Assembly: GCF_004664715.2 (NCBI RefSeq)
Contig: NC_051064.1
Span: forward strand, 115,058,240-115,122,239
From: Peromyscus leucopus
Taxonomy: Eukaryota > Chordata > Mammalia > Rodentia > Cricetidae
Length of the DNA stretch: 64,000 bases
Reading direction: 5' to 3'
Shown here: positions 23,101-32,362 of the stretch, piece after piece
How positions within the stretch are numbered: the stretch's first letter is position 1
How the letters are laid out: the number at the start of each line of letters is the position of its first letter
Notes under the pieces: generated by a model
Seen by the model: the letters and a program-made list of their open reading frames with translations, nothing else
Database searches by the model: none
Told to the model about the DNA's origin: nothing
Program-made: the position numbers and the translations under genes

Positions 23101-24519
23101 CTTGAAGGGGTGAGTAACCAATGACTGGTTTAACCAGAGTGCCAAGCCATGAGAGGGAGCACATGCCCAACACTGCCTGGATCCCAAGAACCAGAGGCTG
23201 GATAGCCCAGAGACCTAGGATAGAACAAAAAATGACTGGCAAAAACAGTTAATGAAATGGTTTATAATGGCAATCTCCTTTACTCATAGGTTGGTGCCGT
23301 AATGGGAGTGAGAGAAAGACCCAACACTGAAGATTCTCCTTTCTCCACAGCTCTCAATCCCCTCCCCACTGACCTTCCCTAAATTCTTAGCTCCAGCCAA
23401 CCAGCATCAAGCCTTCCAGCAAAGCAAATTTTTGCTTTAGTATTTCTTGTATCTTGTTAATCACAGGTGATTCTTCAGCCCCCACTAACTAGAACCACAG
23501 AATCTTAATTCAAACTAATCGTCCTGGTAGAGTCTTTAATAATCCCCCTGAAATTTCACAAACCAGGCCTCAATCTTCTGTACTGTTCTTAACATTCTTT
23601 CTTCCAAGTTCCACAGAATACCCCACTTAGCTCTTAAAACTCAATGGTTCTAGTTCAAAGCCCTTCCACAATCCTCCCAAAAACATGGCCAGGTCTGTCA
23701 CAACAATGCCCCACTCCTGATACCAGTTTGTCTTATTTAGGATTTCTATTGCTGTGATAAAACACCATGATGAAAAATCAAATTGGGCTAGAAAGGGTTT
23801 ATTAGGCTTACACTTCAGTATTGTTGTTTATCACTGAAAGAAATCAGGACAGGTACTCAAAGCAGGGTAGGATCTTGGAGGCAGGAGCTGATGCAGAATC
23901 CATGGAGGGGAGCTGCTTCCTGGCTTGCTTTCTATTGCATGCTCATCCTACCTTCTTATAAAGCCCAAGACCAACAGCCCAGGGATAGCACTACCCACCG
24001 TGGGCTGGGCCCTCCCCCATTGATCACAAAATGAGAAAATGTCTCACCGATGATCTCAAGGAAGTATTTCCTCAGCTGAGGCTCCTTTCTCTAATGACAA
24101 TAGCTTGTGTCATGTTGATGCACAAAACTATCCAGTATGCATGCCTTGGTTTACTTTGTGACCTTAGGAGAGTGGGTAGATGTTGCTTATACCCCTCTCT
24201 ATGAAGAAATGTATAGCAACATTCCATGGCTACCAGTAGGTAACTCTATTCATGACCTAGCCAATGAATATCAATAGTTGGTACTATCACAAAAACAAAG
24301 ATTATGTTGTTAATGAAGATAAGATAACTAATCTACTTAGAATAGTATACTATTCTACTTATTATGGCTTCTGATAAGAGAACTTGAAAGAGAATGATTT
24401 ATCCTGTTTTCTAACATCTATTTATAGTAAAGAGAAAAATAACATATGAAACAAAACAGCAGAGAAGCAACCAACAAAATTTAGGCTCATGTTCCAGATT
24501 CTTCAATGAGTTGTTCTAA
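5905..24519 (+). CDS. Skint1: Skint1-like gene A (spliced: leader, IgV, IgC, 3 TM exons, candidate tail)
   Basis: Proposed join: 5905-5992, 8900-9247, 9581-9862, 11988-12095, 15273-15398, 21564-21677 and, less surely, 24428-24519. Every join is phase 1, each intron is GT-AG and no exon contains a stop. The product is about 385 residues with the tail exon, close to mouse Skint1 (about 364). It would be an epithelial surface protein with extracellular IgV and IgC domains and three membrane segments. In mouse, Skint1 supports thymic selection of epidermal Vgamma5Vdelta1 T cells. The IgV start (VTTPTRHLVARVGGQAELSC) and the IgC motif [13 protein letters not shown] match my recollection of Skint1 more closely than other Skints. 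The gene lies about 16 kb upstream of a second Skint in the same orientation, and large introns are full of SINEs, L1 and LTRs. Family assignment is firm; strict orthology to Skint1 is inference. A 5' UTR exon must exist upstream because the leader exon has its own acceptor, but I could not locate it. Confidence 0.82.
6860..7800 (+). repeat. Possible old L1 5'/ORF1-region remnant in gene A intron 1
   Basis: A-rich text with pieces like 'gaaaaatggaaaagaaggaagaac', 'tttatgggctcatgag' and 'agaacaccaaacagggtaag' resembles decayed L1 ORF1/linker sequence. No frame survives. The rest of intron 1 (5993-8899) shows nothing coding. Confidence 0.3.
8900..9247 (+). CDS. Skint1: Gene A exon: IgV domain (Skint1-type)
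   Basis: This 348-bp, 116-codon exon is flanked by acceptor ccccacag and donor G|gtaagt, phase 1 at both ends. The translation has the V-set hallmarks: Cys in AELSC, Trp in VRWFRS, and the D-x-G-x-Y-x-C motif as DDGLYQCSF. The residues EFVKEAIGKGKVALRIHNI are the conserved Skint/butyrophilin E-F region. Potential N-glycosylation sequons are NRT, NIS, NDS and NLS. There are no stops or frameshifts. The domain is under visible constraint compared with the surrounding repeats. In Skint1 this membrane-distal domain is the part implicated in gamma-delta T-cell selection. Confidence 0.93.
9581..9862 (+). CDS. Skint1: Gene A exon: IgC-like domain
   Basis: This 282-bp exon lies 333 bp after the IgV exon, with acceptor tttccatcag and donor A|gtgagt, phase 1 at both ends. 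The translation includes [20 protein letters not shown] and, near the end, SITCCVLNPLTGEEKQTN. The GWFPxPxxxW motif and the spaced cysteines define the butyrophilin/Skint membrane-proximal C-type fold. The doubled Cys (TCC) also occurs in the Skint1 sequence I recall. One sequon (NQS) is present. The frame is fully open. Confidence 0.93.
10069..10425. repeat. Long inverted repeat (possible TIR element) in gene A intron 3
   Basis: The arm at 10069-10155 is the reverse complement of 10339-10425, with about 5 mismatches in 86 bases (about 94%). The central spacer is about 183 bp and has no open frame. The layout suggests a short non-autonomous DNA transposon or an inverted duplication. A (GA)n tract starts right after the right arm. 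I do not recognise the family. Confidence 0.85.
10434..10488. repeat. (GA)n microsatellite
   Basis: About 27 GA units abut the right arm of the inverted repeat. Confidence 0.95.
11190..11510 (+). repeat. L1 (Lx) 3' UTR-like fragment
   Basis: 'catatgaactcacagtggct', 'cacaagctcaagccacacaaaa' and 'aatagctgctgaga' recur at about 34.9-35.1, 36.08-36.23 and 39.5-39.6 kb. This is a dispersed rodent L1-associated sequence. It explains the 77-residue frame here. Confidence 0.45.
11641..11910. repeat. Purine-rich (GGGA/GAAA) low-complexity tract
   Basis: About 270 bp is almost all G and A on the + strand, with degenerate GGAGGGA and GAAAG units. It lies 80 bp before the gene A first transmembrane exon. 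The long C/P/L/S-rich minus-strand frames come from this tract and are not genes. Confidence 0.9.
11988..12095 (+). CDS. Skint1: Gene A exon: first transmembrane segment
   Basis: This 108-bp exon has acceptor ctttttccag and donor G|gtaact, phase 1. It begins NALFDENCMKK and continues as a hydrophobic helix (IIFCFFTTSIVLSLFYLLTF), then the basic stop-transfer FKKQ. Skint proteins have a short exon of exactly this type after IgC, starting N/D/G-(E/A)-L-F. The downstream paralog has an exon of identical length (47385-47492). Confidence 0.85.
12588..12629. repeat. (GT)n microsatellite
   Basis: About 21 GT units, with further interrupted GT nearby (12558-12660). Confidence 0.95.
12752..12821. repeat. 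35-bp tandem duplication
   Basis: Two 35-bp copies containing 'gaatctagagctaggctggc' lie side by side with two or three differences, just before a B2 remnant. Confidence 0.85.
12898..12997 (-). mobile_element. B2 SINE fragment, minus strand
   Basis: A T-run is followed by 'gggattagaactcaggtcct' and 'gagccatctctccaacccc', the reverse complement of the B2 head. Confidence 0.85.
13201..13415 (+). mobile_element. B2 SINE, plus strand
   Basis: Starts 'ggggctagagagat', has 'gagttcaattcccagcaccc' and 'acatggtggctcacaactgt', and ends in an A-rich tail. Confidence 0.92.
14590..14637. repeat. (AC)n microsatellite
   Basis: About 23 uninterrupted AC units. Confidence 0.95.
15273..15398 (+). CDS. Skint1: Gene A exon: second transmembrane segment
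   Basis: This 126-bp exon has acceptor ctctgttctag and donor G|gtaaat, phase 1. It starts with a Cys-rich stretch (DCESTCAPCFHKLD), then a hydrophobic helix (VMALQFLCFIAFSITILL) and a basic end (KYLQLRNK). The layout, Cys-rich head, helix and basic end, matches the second membrane exon of Skint proteins as I recall it. The frame is open and the splice sites are good. Confidence 0.82.
15687..15848 (+). mobile_element. B1 SINE, plus strand
   Basis: 'gcagtggtggcgcacacctt', 'ccagcactcgggaggcagag' and 'gttccaggaaaggcgcaaag' are followed by an A18 tail. The 'aaaggcgcaaagctacacag' 3' part is the variant I associate with cricetid rodents. It lies about 290 bp after the second membrane exon of gene A. 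Confidence 0.95.
16453..16841 (-). mobile_element. Solo LTR, antisense (LTR family B)
   Basis: Bounded by tgtag... and ...cccacaaca. It shares 'aagaggcttaatattaatta', 'gccacgtggctttgtggc' and 'tttattaacccatgg' with the LTRs at 21141 and 49052. The reversed AATAAA (tttatt) gives minus orientation. Confidence 0.75.
17138..17171. repeat. (GT)n microsatellite
   Basis: About 17 GT units. Confidence 0.92.
17180..18000 (-). repeat. L1 ORF2 remnant, minus strand
   Basis: T-rich antisense L1 text, for example 'tctgctgtctacagtgcctt', 'acacccagttttcccagaac' and 'ttgaaaatatatacctgcat'. The frames seen on + are reverse-strand artefacts. Confidence 0.5.
18370..18431. repeat. (ATC)n/(ATT)n trinucleotide repeat
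   Basis: Imperfect CAT/ATT units immediately precede an antisense B1. Confidence 0.9.
18432..18568 (-). mobile_element. B1 SINE, minus strand
   Basis: 'ttttcaagacagggcttctc', 'cagGCTGGCCTCGAACTC' and 'ggagattaaaggcatgtagt' are a reverse-complement B1. Confidence 0.9.
19620..20230 (-). repeat. L1 3' UTR remnant, minus strand
   Basis: C/T-rich start ('catcccctcttctcagtccc') followed by 'gggtaaggcaacccagtaga', 'gaaggcccacaaatcctcaa' and 'agcctagcacagaccaatgc', typical of rodent L1 3' UTR. Confidence 0.5.
20881..20965. repeat. (TTCC)n microsatellite
   Basis: About 14 TTCC units with imperfect flanks. Confidence 0.93.
21141..21510 (-). mobile_element. Solo LTR, antisense (LTR family B)
   Basis: Bounded by tgtagatgg... 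and ...tcccacagca, with flanks cacagc/cacaac as a possible 6-bp target duplication. 'agaggcttatattaattata', 'gccacgtggcttggtacctt' and 'aaccaataggagtgacaaat' match rodent ERVK-type LTRs. It ends 54 bp before a gene A exon. Confidence 0.78.
21564..21677 (+). CDS. Skint1: Gene A exon: third transmembrane segment
   Basis: This 114-bp exon has acceptor gtttctatttcag and donor AGAG|gtaagt, phase 1. It encodes DPLFSVYNGWMANMANVVGF and a further hydrophobic run through IFTITTIPLSWI. The start DP-(L/Q)-F-x-(V/L)-Y-N-x-W is the signature of the third Skint membrane exon. A solo LTR ends only 54 bp upstream (21141-21510), so the repeat reaches almost to the acceptor. A weaker in-exon donor (CAT|gtaaga) would break the phase. 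Confidence 0.85.
21906..22118 (+). mobile_element. B2 SINE, plus strand
   Basis: 'gatggctcagtggttaagag', 'ccagaggacctgagtctgat', 'tcccagcattcacatag' and an A-rich tail. Confidence 0.92.
22119..23040. other. A/T-rich intron sequence, nothing recognised
   Basis: No repeat family, exon-like block or tandem array was identified in this stretch of gene A intron 6. Confidence 0.4.
23040..23290 (+). repeat. L1 (Lx) 3' UTR-like fragment
   Basis: 'gcacagaacttgaaggggtg', 'gtgccaagccatgagaggga' and 'aacactgcctggatcccaag' resemble rodent L1 3' UTR. The family name is uncertain. Confidence 0.35.
23740..24145 (+). repeat. Mid-repetitive rodent element (copy 1)
   Basis: 'tttctattgctgtgataaaa', 'ggaggcaggagctgatgcag' and 'gtgggctgggccctccccca' are characteristic of an abundant rodent repeat. 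A second copy is at 45445-45880 and a reverse one at 36368-36775. I cannot name the family with certainty. Confidence 0.55.
24428..24519 (+). CDS. Skint1: Candidate gene A terminal exon: basic cytoplasmic tail
   Basis: After acceptor ...tatttatag (ending 24427), phase 1 reading gives about 30 codons beginning VKRKITYETKQQRSNQQN and ending at TAA 24517-24519. The translation is basic and polar, as expected of a cytosolic tail after the third membrane helix, and its length is close to the Skint1 tail. An AATAAA occurs at 24936-24941. Residue similarity to known tails is weak, and one frame in three at any acceptor could do this by chance, so this is a candidate only. The alternative is that the true tail exon lies elsewhere between 21.7 and 40 kb. 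Confidence 0.38.
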
Positions 24520-24935
24520 GAAAACAGGTTAAGAGAAAAGTCTACAGTGTAAGACAGATGCAAAAGAATGTCCACTGTTGTTTAGATTTTAAGTACCTCC
24601 AAAAGTCCAAATGATAAAAGCTTGGTCACCAGTACAGTAATATTGAAGGACAGTGAAATCTTTCAGAAGTGAAGACTAGCAGAGGATCTCTGGGTAATGT
24701 GGTCACACACTCAGGAGAATAATGGGAACTTGCCTCCATCTTATTTCTTTATTTTATTTTCTAAGCATTTTGTGAGTGATTTCGCTTTGCTATTTACTCT
24801 TTCCATGATGTACTGCTTTCTGTCCAGAGTCCTAGAAACAATGGCCCCACCTATATATTAAGAGAAGAAAATTAACTGAGGTAGGGAAGTGGGGAGACCT
24901 GACCTCAAAGTGGGTGTTGCTTTTGGAGTCTGAAA

Positions 24936-24941
24936 AATAAA
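24936..24941 (+). promoter_or_regulatory. Possible polyadenylation signal for gene A
   Basis: AATAAA lies about 420 bp after the candidate stop of gene A, in sequence without an obvious repeat. It is the first such hexamer after the candidate stop that I noticed. It supports a 3' end here only if the tail exon is real. Confidence 0.25.
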
Positions 24942-25249
24942 TATTGTCACCTACCTGCCTTTGCAAATGTGTCTATGACTGCTGCTGCTACCATCCTCTG
25001 ATGAGATACTCAAGCATCTTTGGCCTTCAAATGTGGACTAAGAATCAGTAATTTTCCATGGAACTTCCAGAACTTCCACACTGTATTGGAACTGCAAAGA
25101 CATCCAGATTCATGGATTGAGAAATTAGTGGATTCTTTGCCTCTTTATATCCTGTTGCATAAAACAATTTAATACATTGTACTTTTATAATGTATACAAC
25201 ATCTATTGGTTCTATTCTTATTGTATCTTATAGGTTTCATAACAGCCTG

Positions 25250-25800
25250 TAATGTTTGGGGTCTTGCCAGGGTCCTGACTCAGCTAGGTTCAGGTCCTCA
25301 GATGGGGAAGGGGTATCAGCATAAAGAAGAGTCTGACCACCAGATGACTTTCATGCATGGCAGCTCCCAATAGCTCAAGCCAGCTTTATTCATACTTTAA
25401 AAACAAACATATTTTTACACCCAACCTAGAATTAACCTCTGATAAAAAACATTTTTTAAACTTTTAAATCAAAACAACTTTTAAATGAAAAACAATGCTC
25501 CATATTTTGTTACTTGGCTAAATATTGAACCAAGTACATCCTGTCCTTACAAAGTTAAAAGGTGATAGACATAGGCACACATTCTCAAGAACAATAATAT
25601 TATTTAAAACTTAACAAATCATATTTACAGAAACAGGGTTGATTTGTCATAAGCTATGGGCATACAGTTAGCTTGTATTTTTCTGTTTCCTTGTTCTACA
25701 AAAGGGTCCTATACACCTAAGCCTCTCTATAAAGGGTAAACTTTGATAAGGTACTTGTCTTTTTTTATAATGCCACACCATTCTTAATGTATTTTTTTTT
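25250..25800 (-). repeat. Possible antisense ERV/LTR fragment
   Basis: A TGTTTGGGG start and 'agctcaagccagctttattc' (reverse AATAAA) suggest a minus-strand LTR. The right end is unclear. Confidence 0.3.
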
Positions 25801-26089
25801 CCAGAATGGGAAGACACAGTTAACATCACCTGTGTTGCTTCCTTTTAGTGCCCATTAACTTGATTGTTGCTGATCCTGTTACCACTGGAACAGAACACTT
25901 TCTAGGGTCTAGACTCACAGCAGGGGTTTTTAGATAAGAAACCTGAGAAGCAACAAATATTTAGGGGAAAATATTTGAGAAATAAAAGTGGGGATTCAGG
26001 AAATGATTACATTTGTCATATGCATGACTGACAAAGTGAAACTAAAGTCCACCAAGAGAATCATCATCATCATAAGGAAGAGAACAGCA

Positions 26090-26644
26090 TGTATGCCACA
26101 CTACCCCAGCGGTATTCTGTATTGTTCTGAGGTCCTCTGGTTCTTGCCTAGTGAGAGAATGTCTCCAAGGATCTTGCCTCTCAGAGACTCATTGGACATG
26201 CATTCATATGTGTGAAAGTCCACAAAGCTTCCAATTGTGGTTTGACTCAAGGTCAGGGAGTCAGAGTTTATGTTGCTCTCCAAGGCTGCATAATAGGGTG
26301 CAAAGGCATGGTTATCAGGTGTCTTATACTTCAAGGCCTAATCACAAGATGCTTTGCCATGGGGTGTGTTACCAGGTGTTTTGTAGGGTCTACACTTGTT
26401 TGTACATTGTGCTTTGATCTTGAGAAAGGGAGGTCTTTGCCAATCCCTTTGCTAATATATAAAAACTCTATTAGAAATAAACTCAAGGGTGCTGGATATT
26501 GACTCAGGGCCCTCCTGAAGCGATCCTGTGTCTCTGTATTTTTCTTCACCTGTATTTTTAAATATCATTTCTCAATTACTCACTCCCACCTTCAAGGGAC
26601 CCTTCTATAGGTCAGGGCTGAACCCCAACCCTGGTCCCCTAACA
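26090..26644 (+). mobile_element. LTR-like element, plus strand
   Basis: There is a TATA-like box (tatataaaa, about 26456) and AATAAA about 20 bp on (26475). A C-rich 3' end 'ccttctataggtcagggc' ends ...cccctaaca. This is the U3-R-U5 order of a rodent LTR. The 5' end is not resolved. Small frames inside are not genes. Confidence 0.5.
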
Positions 26645-26810
26645 CATATACTGATCTAAAACTAGGCCACAAGGCTCCTAAAAGGGTCTGTTGAACTCCA
26701 TTAGCCAACAACTCAAAAAATAATTACTCTGTACCACTATTGGGCATTGTATTTACCATCATGAAGTATCTAATGAGGAATCGCCCCTTTATTATACGAT
26801 AACCCTATTT

Positions 26811-26812
<2 letters not shown>

Positions 26813-26847
<35 letters not shown>
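26813..26847. repeat. (AC)n microsatellite with flanking (TA/CATA)n
   Basis: About 17 AC units followed by atacatgtatatatacatgt-type alternating sequence to 26895. Confidence 0.93.
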
Positions 26848-26851
<4 letters not shown>

Positions 26852-26929
26852 TGTATATATACATGTGTGTATATATACATACATATGTATATATTTTAGA
26901 AATTTTCTTCAGAGTTGGGTAATTAGCTT

Positions 26930-28000
26930 AGTTGTTCTCATGTATCTTTTTCAAAAGGATTTCAGTATTAATTATCTCTCCCCATACTCCCTCCTCTACC
27001 CTGCCCTTCCATCACCCACTTCATGGAATCCTTCCTGTTCCATTATTATTCGCCTTTATATGGCTATTCTAGCTCCTCTCCTTTGAAAGATCCCCACTCT
27101 CCCATGGTCATTTATAAATTCCTAACATTGCAAAACAAACTTACATATCTGCAAAATGAAAGCTCCCATGCACATATGAGAGAAAACATGAAATGTTTAT
27201 GTTTCTGTGTCCAGATTACCTCAATAAAGACAATTGTTTACAAATTCATCCATTTCTTCCAACATTCATGATTTTGTTTTTCTCATTTGTATTAGCTCTT
27301 TGAGATATTTCCTTGTTTTTTTCAAGACAGGGTTTCTCACTGTAGCCCTGGCTGTCCTGGAACTCACTCTGAAGACCAGGCTGGGCTAGATATCACAGAG
27401 ATCTTCATGCCTCTGCCTTTCAAGTGCTGGGATTAAAGATGTGCACCATCATTGAGGATGTTTCATACTATATTTTGATCATAATGATTCATTCTCCCTA
27501 CTCCTTCCAGAGATACCCCCTTTGCTTCACACAAGTTTGTGTCCTCTGTTTTTGTTTTGTGTTTTTTTTTTTTTAACCTACAAAGTCCATATACTCATGG
27601 AGGTGTGATCATCCACTGGAACCTGGTATCCTACCAGGAAGTGCACCCTTAGAGAAAACTCCCTCTCCCTCTCCCTCTCCCAGAGGCTATCAATTGCCAT
27701 ACCTCCTTAACTAGGGGTGGAATATTGTGCCTCAGCTCCTCTCTCCATGCTAACATATTTCTGGCTTAAGCTTGTAAAGATCTTATACATATTATTTCAA
27801 CTGCTATGGATTCTTATGTGCAACTGTCCTACTCTGTCTGAAAAACGTGATTTTTTGTACTGATAAACCACCCCTGGCACTTACAGTCTTTCTGTTTCTT
27901 GATTCACAATGAGCCCTAAGCCTTTGGAAAATGGTGTGATATGTATATCTCATTTATGGATGAGCATTCAACACTCTGTGATAATCATCATGTACTATAA
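26930..28000 (-). repeat. L1 3' region remnant, minus strand, interrupted by a B1
   Basis: 'catactccctcctctaccct', 'gaaagctcccatgcacatat' and 'gagataccccctttgcttca' are antisense L1. A (CCCTCT)n patch lies at 27660-27682. The B1 at 27318-27462 splits it. Confidence 0.5.
27318..27462 (-). mobile_element. B1 SINE, minus strand
   Basis: 'ttttttcaagacagggtttc', 'agccctggctgtcctggaac' and 'aagtgctgggattaaagatg'. Confidence 0.93.
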
Positions 28001-28129
28001 AATAGAGGCTTCTATAGCTCTCTTTGAATTTTTGGCTGGGATGTCCAAGAGACTCCCCCAAACAACCTGTTGTTGTTGTCTTTGGTTACTCACCTAAAAG
28101 TCACCTAAAAGTCTCTCTTGCTGAAGATG

Positions 28130-29250
28130 CCATGCACTTAAGGACCAGGGCCTGGAGACCTGATCTTGAACTGACCTGAAAGCTTTCTCCCTGAGGACTA
28201 CCTTTCATGGCATCAAAAGTCTCCATGAAAGTTTCCTAAGGAGGGAGGAAACTAAGAGTCCTACACAGCTGTGACACCTATGAATCACATCAATAACCAG
28301 CAAAAATAATCATAACGGTGCAGTAGGGTACACATATCTTGGTGGTAGTCAATTACTCTCCAATTATACAACAAGAGATAGACCTTTCCTGGTACTAGAA
28401 ACTTAGCTAACTACTTAGAACTAGTGATGTCATGGTTATTAGAGGAGAATCTACAAGCACTGATTTAATAAAGCAGCATAATCACTAATAACAATCTCTA
28501 AAAATTTGTCCTCATATCTACAGATAAGTGTAGTCTTCATCCATAATCAAGGAAAGTTCTCTTTGTGGCAGATTGAGACCATTACAAAAAAAAACCCCAA
28601 AACAATCAAAATGCAGAGACATGGAGCTCCAGTCCCAGTGGACACCTGCACAACACTCCCACATCTAAGGCTCAAGCAACATTTTGGAAGAGAGAGCAGA
28701 AGAACTGCTAAGAGCCAGAATGTCATTGAGATTGCATCTCTTAGTAATATCAGGAGATATACCCATAGAGTCTCACTTGTGTGACTGCTCATGCTGAACA
28801 TGTGAGCTGTTCAAAGATGTGAGCAAAACAAAGATGCCATTAGTGAACATGCCAAGCTGTGTGGAGAAAATCCCGAGTCTTCAATAATATACAAAGAACC
28901 ATGAACAACTGAAGAAGGCTGGGAATGGGAAAGATGTTCTTCCCCAGGTAAGTAAATGCCAACTGGTGGTCCAGTGCCAAATTGTCACCCTAGAAACATA
29001 CATACAGTTAGCATTATACAGATTCAATAGGTTATGTTTATATATGTATAAACATACAAAAACATTTACATATATGCATGCAATAAGAACTAGTAAAAAA
29101 TAGGTCACTAATTTGAAGGAGAGTGGAGAGGTAGTATATGGGACATACTGGGTAGAGGAAATGGAGGAGAGAAACATAATTAAATGATAACTATGAAACA
29201 AAAGATACAGGGGAAAGAGCCTTCTATGATGACTTAGAGAGATGTACAAA
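28130..29250 (+). repeat. L1 (Lx) 3' UTR fragment, plus strand
   Basis: 'tatgaatcacatcaataacc', 'aaaataatcataacggtgca', 'tcctggtactagaaacttag' and 'gaaagatgttcttccccagg' fit rodent L1 3' UTR sense strand. Confidence 0.5.
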
Positions 29251-29559
29251 TTTATCCATGTAATTATGGGTCATTAGGAGTTAGTTTAATAATATATCTC
29301 ATTAGCAAAGTAATTATAAGGTTTTTATAGAATCTATGTCCTATCTAGTTACAGATTATTTGTCCCAATATCAACACCTGACATAAATACTACTATTGTA
29401 CCAGTGGGCATGTATTGCCTGGCAGGTCACTGTTATAGCTCACAGGGATTACAGCTGGTAAAGATTTGATATTACTTTTATTTTCCATAGAACCTCCCAG
29501 CTTGATCTTTTATGTGTTCTGTAACTCAAATATGTTATGTCTTCAGCTTTAAGACCTTA

Positions 29560-30445
29560 TTCTTTTTTATTTTCCCCCTTTTTTAATTAAGAAAAATTTT
29601 TCATTCATTTTACACACCAGTCAAGGATCCCCCTCTTCCCTCCTCTCACCCTCAGTTTCCCCCTCCCAACCTCCCATGGGGAGGAACACTCAGTAGAGGC
29701 AAGTCCAAGCCCTTCTGCCTACCTCAAGGCTGCATGAGGTATCCCATCATAGGTAGTGGGCTCCAAAAAGCCCACTCATGCACCAGAGATGGATTCTGAT
29801 CCTACCACCAGGGGCCCCCAAGTCAAGCAGACCAAGCTACGCAACTGTCTTGCCATGCAGAGGGCCTAGTCCAGTCCCATGTAGGCTCCATAGCCATTGA
29901 TCCAACTTTCATGAGTTCCCTCTAGTTTGGTTTGGTCATCTCTGCAGGTTTCCCCATTATGATCCTGATGCACTTGCTCATAGAATCCCTCTTCTCTATG
30001 TACCCACTCATAAGTGGATACTAGATATGAAGCAAAGGATAATCAGGCAACAACCCACAACTCCAGAGAAGCTAACTAACATGGAAGACCCAAAGAGGTA
30101 TGCATGGACTGCCCTAGGAAAGGGAAATAGATGAGATCTCCATGAGTAAACTGGGGATGGGGGAAGAGCAATGGAGGGTAAGGGATAGGGGATTTGAACA
30201 CAAGGGAATGGGATGATTGGAACAGGGAGGGAGGGGGAAGCAATGAAAGAGATACCATGATAGAGAGAGATATCATGGGGATAGAGAAAAACCCGGTGTT
30301 GCCCCAGAGATCAGACTGATGAATACCCTAACTGTTATCACAGAGCTTTTCTCCAATGACTGATTGAAGCAGATGTAAAGATCCACAGCCAATCACCATG
30401 CAGAGCTCTAGGAAGCCTTGCTCTTAAGTTCTGGAAGATAACCAA
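29560..30445 (-). mobile_element. L1 3' fragment with twin-priming inversion
   Basis: 29575-29998 is minus-strand L1 3' UTR ending in a T-rich (tail) block. From about 30005 the same UTR continues on the plus strand ('cactcataagtggatactag') to about 30440. The outer end (ttctggaaga) and the inner start of the other arm (agaagagggattctatgagc) are adjacent in consensus. Confidence 0.55.
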
Positions 30446-30734
30446 GTGCATTGAATGTTTGGGGATTTGTAGGAGCTCACTGGCCAACAAATCCAAAAGA
30501 GGCAATCCATTCCTAGTATTGGGCTTTGCATTTGTTAGTCTGTGGTGTCTAGTAAGGGTATGGGCATTGTTGCTCCATTATAGGGTAACTCCATATAAAT
30601 TCTTTATATATGTTTGTGTATATATTTTAGGAAGCTTCTAGAGTAGTATGCTTCCTTATGGCTATGTGGAATGGGAAGAAAGGTCAGAATGAAGGATGGA
30701 ATGCTAGGAGGAAAAACTAACAATAAATACAAAT

Positions 30735-31440
30735 TCATTTTTCATAACAGCTGAATAATATTCCATTGTATAAATATACCACACTTATTTTTACCTTCAC
30801 CTTATTTTTAATATATTTTTTTCTTTTTATTTTACATACCAACTACAGTTTCCCTTTCCTCCTCTCTTCCCGTTCCCTCCCCCACCTCCCTTCTATTCCC
30901 CCCCATCCACTCCTCTCTCTCCATTCAGATGGGATAAGTTCTTCCTTGGGAATCAACAAAGCAGAACATATCAAGTTGCAGTAGTACCAAGCTCCTCCCT
31001 ACTGCATCAAGGCTGAACAAGGCATCCCACCACAGGGAAGAGGTTTCAAAGAGGCAGCTCATGCATCAGGGACAGGTCCTGACCTATTTCTTGACTGTCA
31101 TGAATATAACAATGAACTTGAATGAGCAATTAACCCTTTAGTAGGATATCAAGTCCTTTGAGTATATGCCTAAAAGTGGTACAGCTAGATCTTGCAGCAA
31201 ATCTATTTCTAGCTTCTTTAGCAACCTCCACACTGGTTTCTACAATGCCTGTACCAGTTTCCAATACCGCCAGCAGAGAATCAATATTTCCCTTTTCATC
31301 ACATTCACATTAATGTTTATTACCATTTATTCTGCTAACCTTAGTCATTGATTGCCTGTAGCAATGAATCTTATATGAGAGCCTAAGAAATGTTCCATAT
31401 CCTCAATAGCATGTTATGTCAGTCTTATTTAGTCAGTCAT
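30735..31440 (-). repeat. L1 ORF2/3' UTR remnant, minus strand
   Basis: 'ctgaataatattccattgta', 'gttccctcccccacctccct' and 'atatgcctaaaagtggtaca' are antisense L1 pieces, separated by 3' UTR-like sequence at 30800-31085. Confidence 0.5.
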
Positions 31441-31745
31441 ATTATTTCATGGGTACAGTGTAGTGGGTAGCCATTCCAGCTTGGATCTGGAAGTTCCAAC
31501 CCCCATTGAGACTCTGACAACTGTCATGCTGAGGCACCTGGAGACCTGAGAGCTGGATGGGCGAGCGCTCTCTCTGTGCTGGGACCCTGAACGGTGGAGG
31601 TGAACTGAGCAGAGCTCCAGAGAACACCGCTGGATTGTGATACACCTTCCCCGGACCCTGCGACCTACCTTTCCCTTTCTGTAAGTTTCCCACTAAATAA
31701 ATCTTCCTTTTAACTAAGTGGAGTGGCCTTAATAATTTCACCAAT
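31440..31745 (+). repeat. LTR-like repeat, plus strand
   Basis: 'tgggtagccattccagcttg', 'tgaggcacctggagacctga' and 'cccactaaataaatcttcct' form a known-looking rodent repeat with an AATAAA near its 3' end. The family is not assigned. The 111-residue minus frame is an artefact of it. Confidence 0.4.
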
Positions 31746-32362
31746 AGTACAGCTTCCCTGACATGTATAGGAAGCACTCTCTCATAGCAGGTGTCCTGGA
31801 CCTTCTACTCTTACTGTCATATTAACTGCCACAGTCACTTATTCTCTGCATTTTGACTAGTTCTGGATCTTTACAGTAGTCATCTGCTACAAAAAGAAGC
31901 TTCTTTGATGAGTGGTAGGAGACACACTCATCTGTGGGAGTGAGGACAAGCATGTACAACACAGAGATTACATTGATTTTATAAAGTGGCCATACTAGGT
32001 TCTCCTCTTGGGTTATTGACTCACTAGGTAGGGGTAGTTGGCTATGTTTATAGTACCTGGCATGAATTCTCCTATTTTGAGTGGTCCTTAAGTCCAATTA
32101 GGTTGATGTTGTTTACTTCCACAATAAAGGTGTCACTATGCTCAAGTCAGTTCTATACCTCCCTCTTCCTGGGGCCTGCTGATCCAGAAGTAGACCTCTC
32201 AGCTACCTCTCCAGCTCTGTGTCTGCCTGTGTGGTACCATGCTTCCACCATGATGATGATAGACTAGACCTCTGAACCTGTAAGCCAGGCCCAGTTAAAA
32301 GTTTTCCTTTGTAAGGTTTTCCATGATCATGGTGTCTCTTCACAGCAATAGAAACCCCAACT

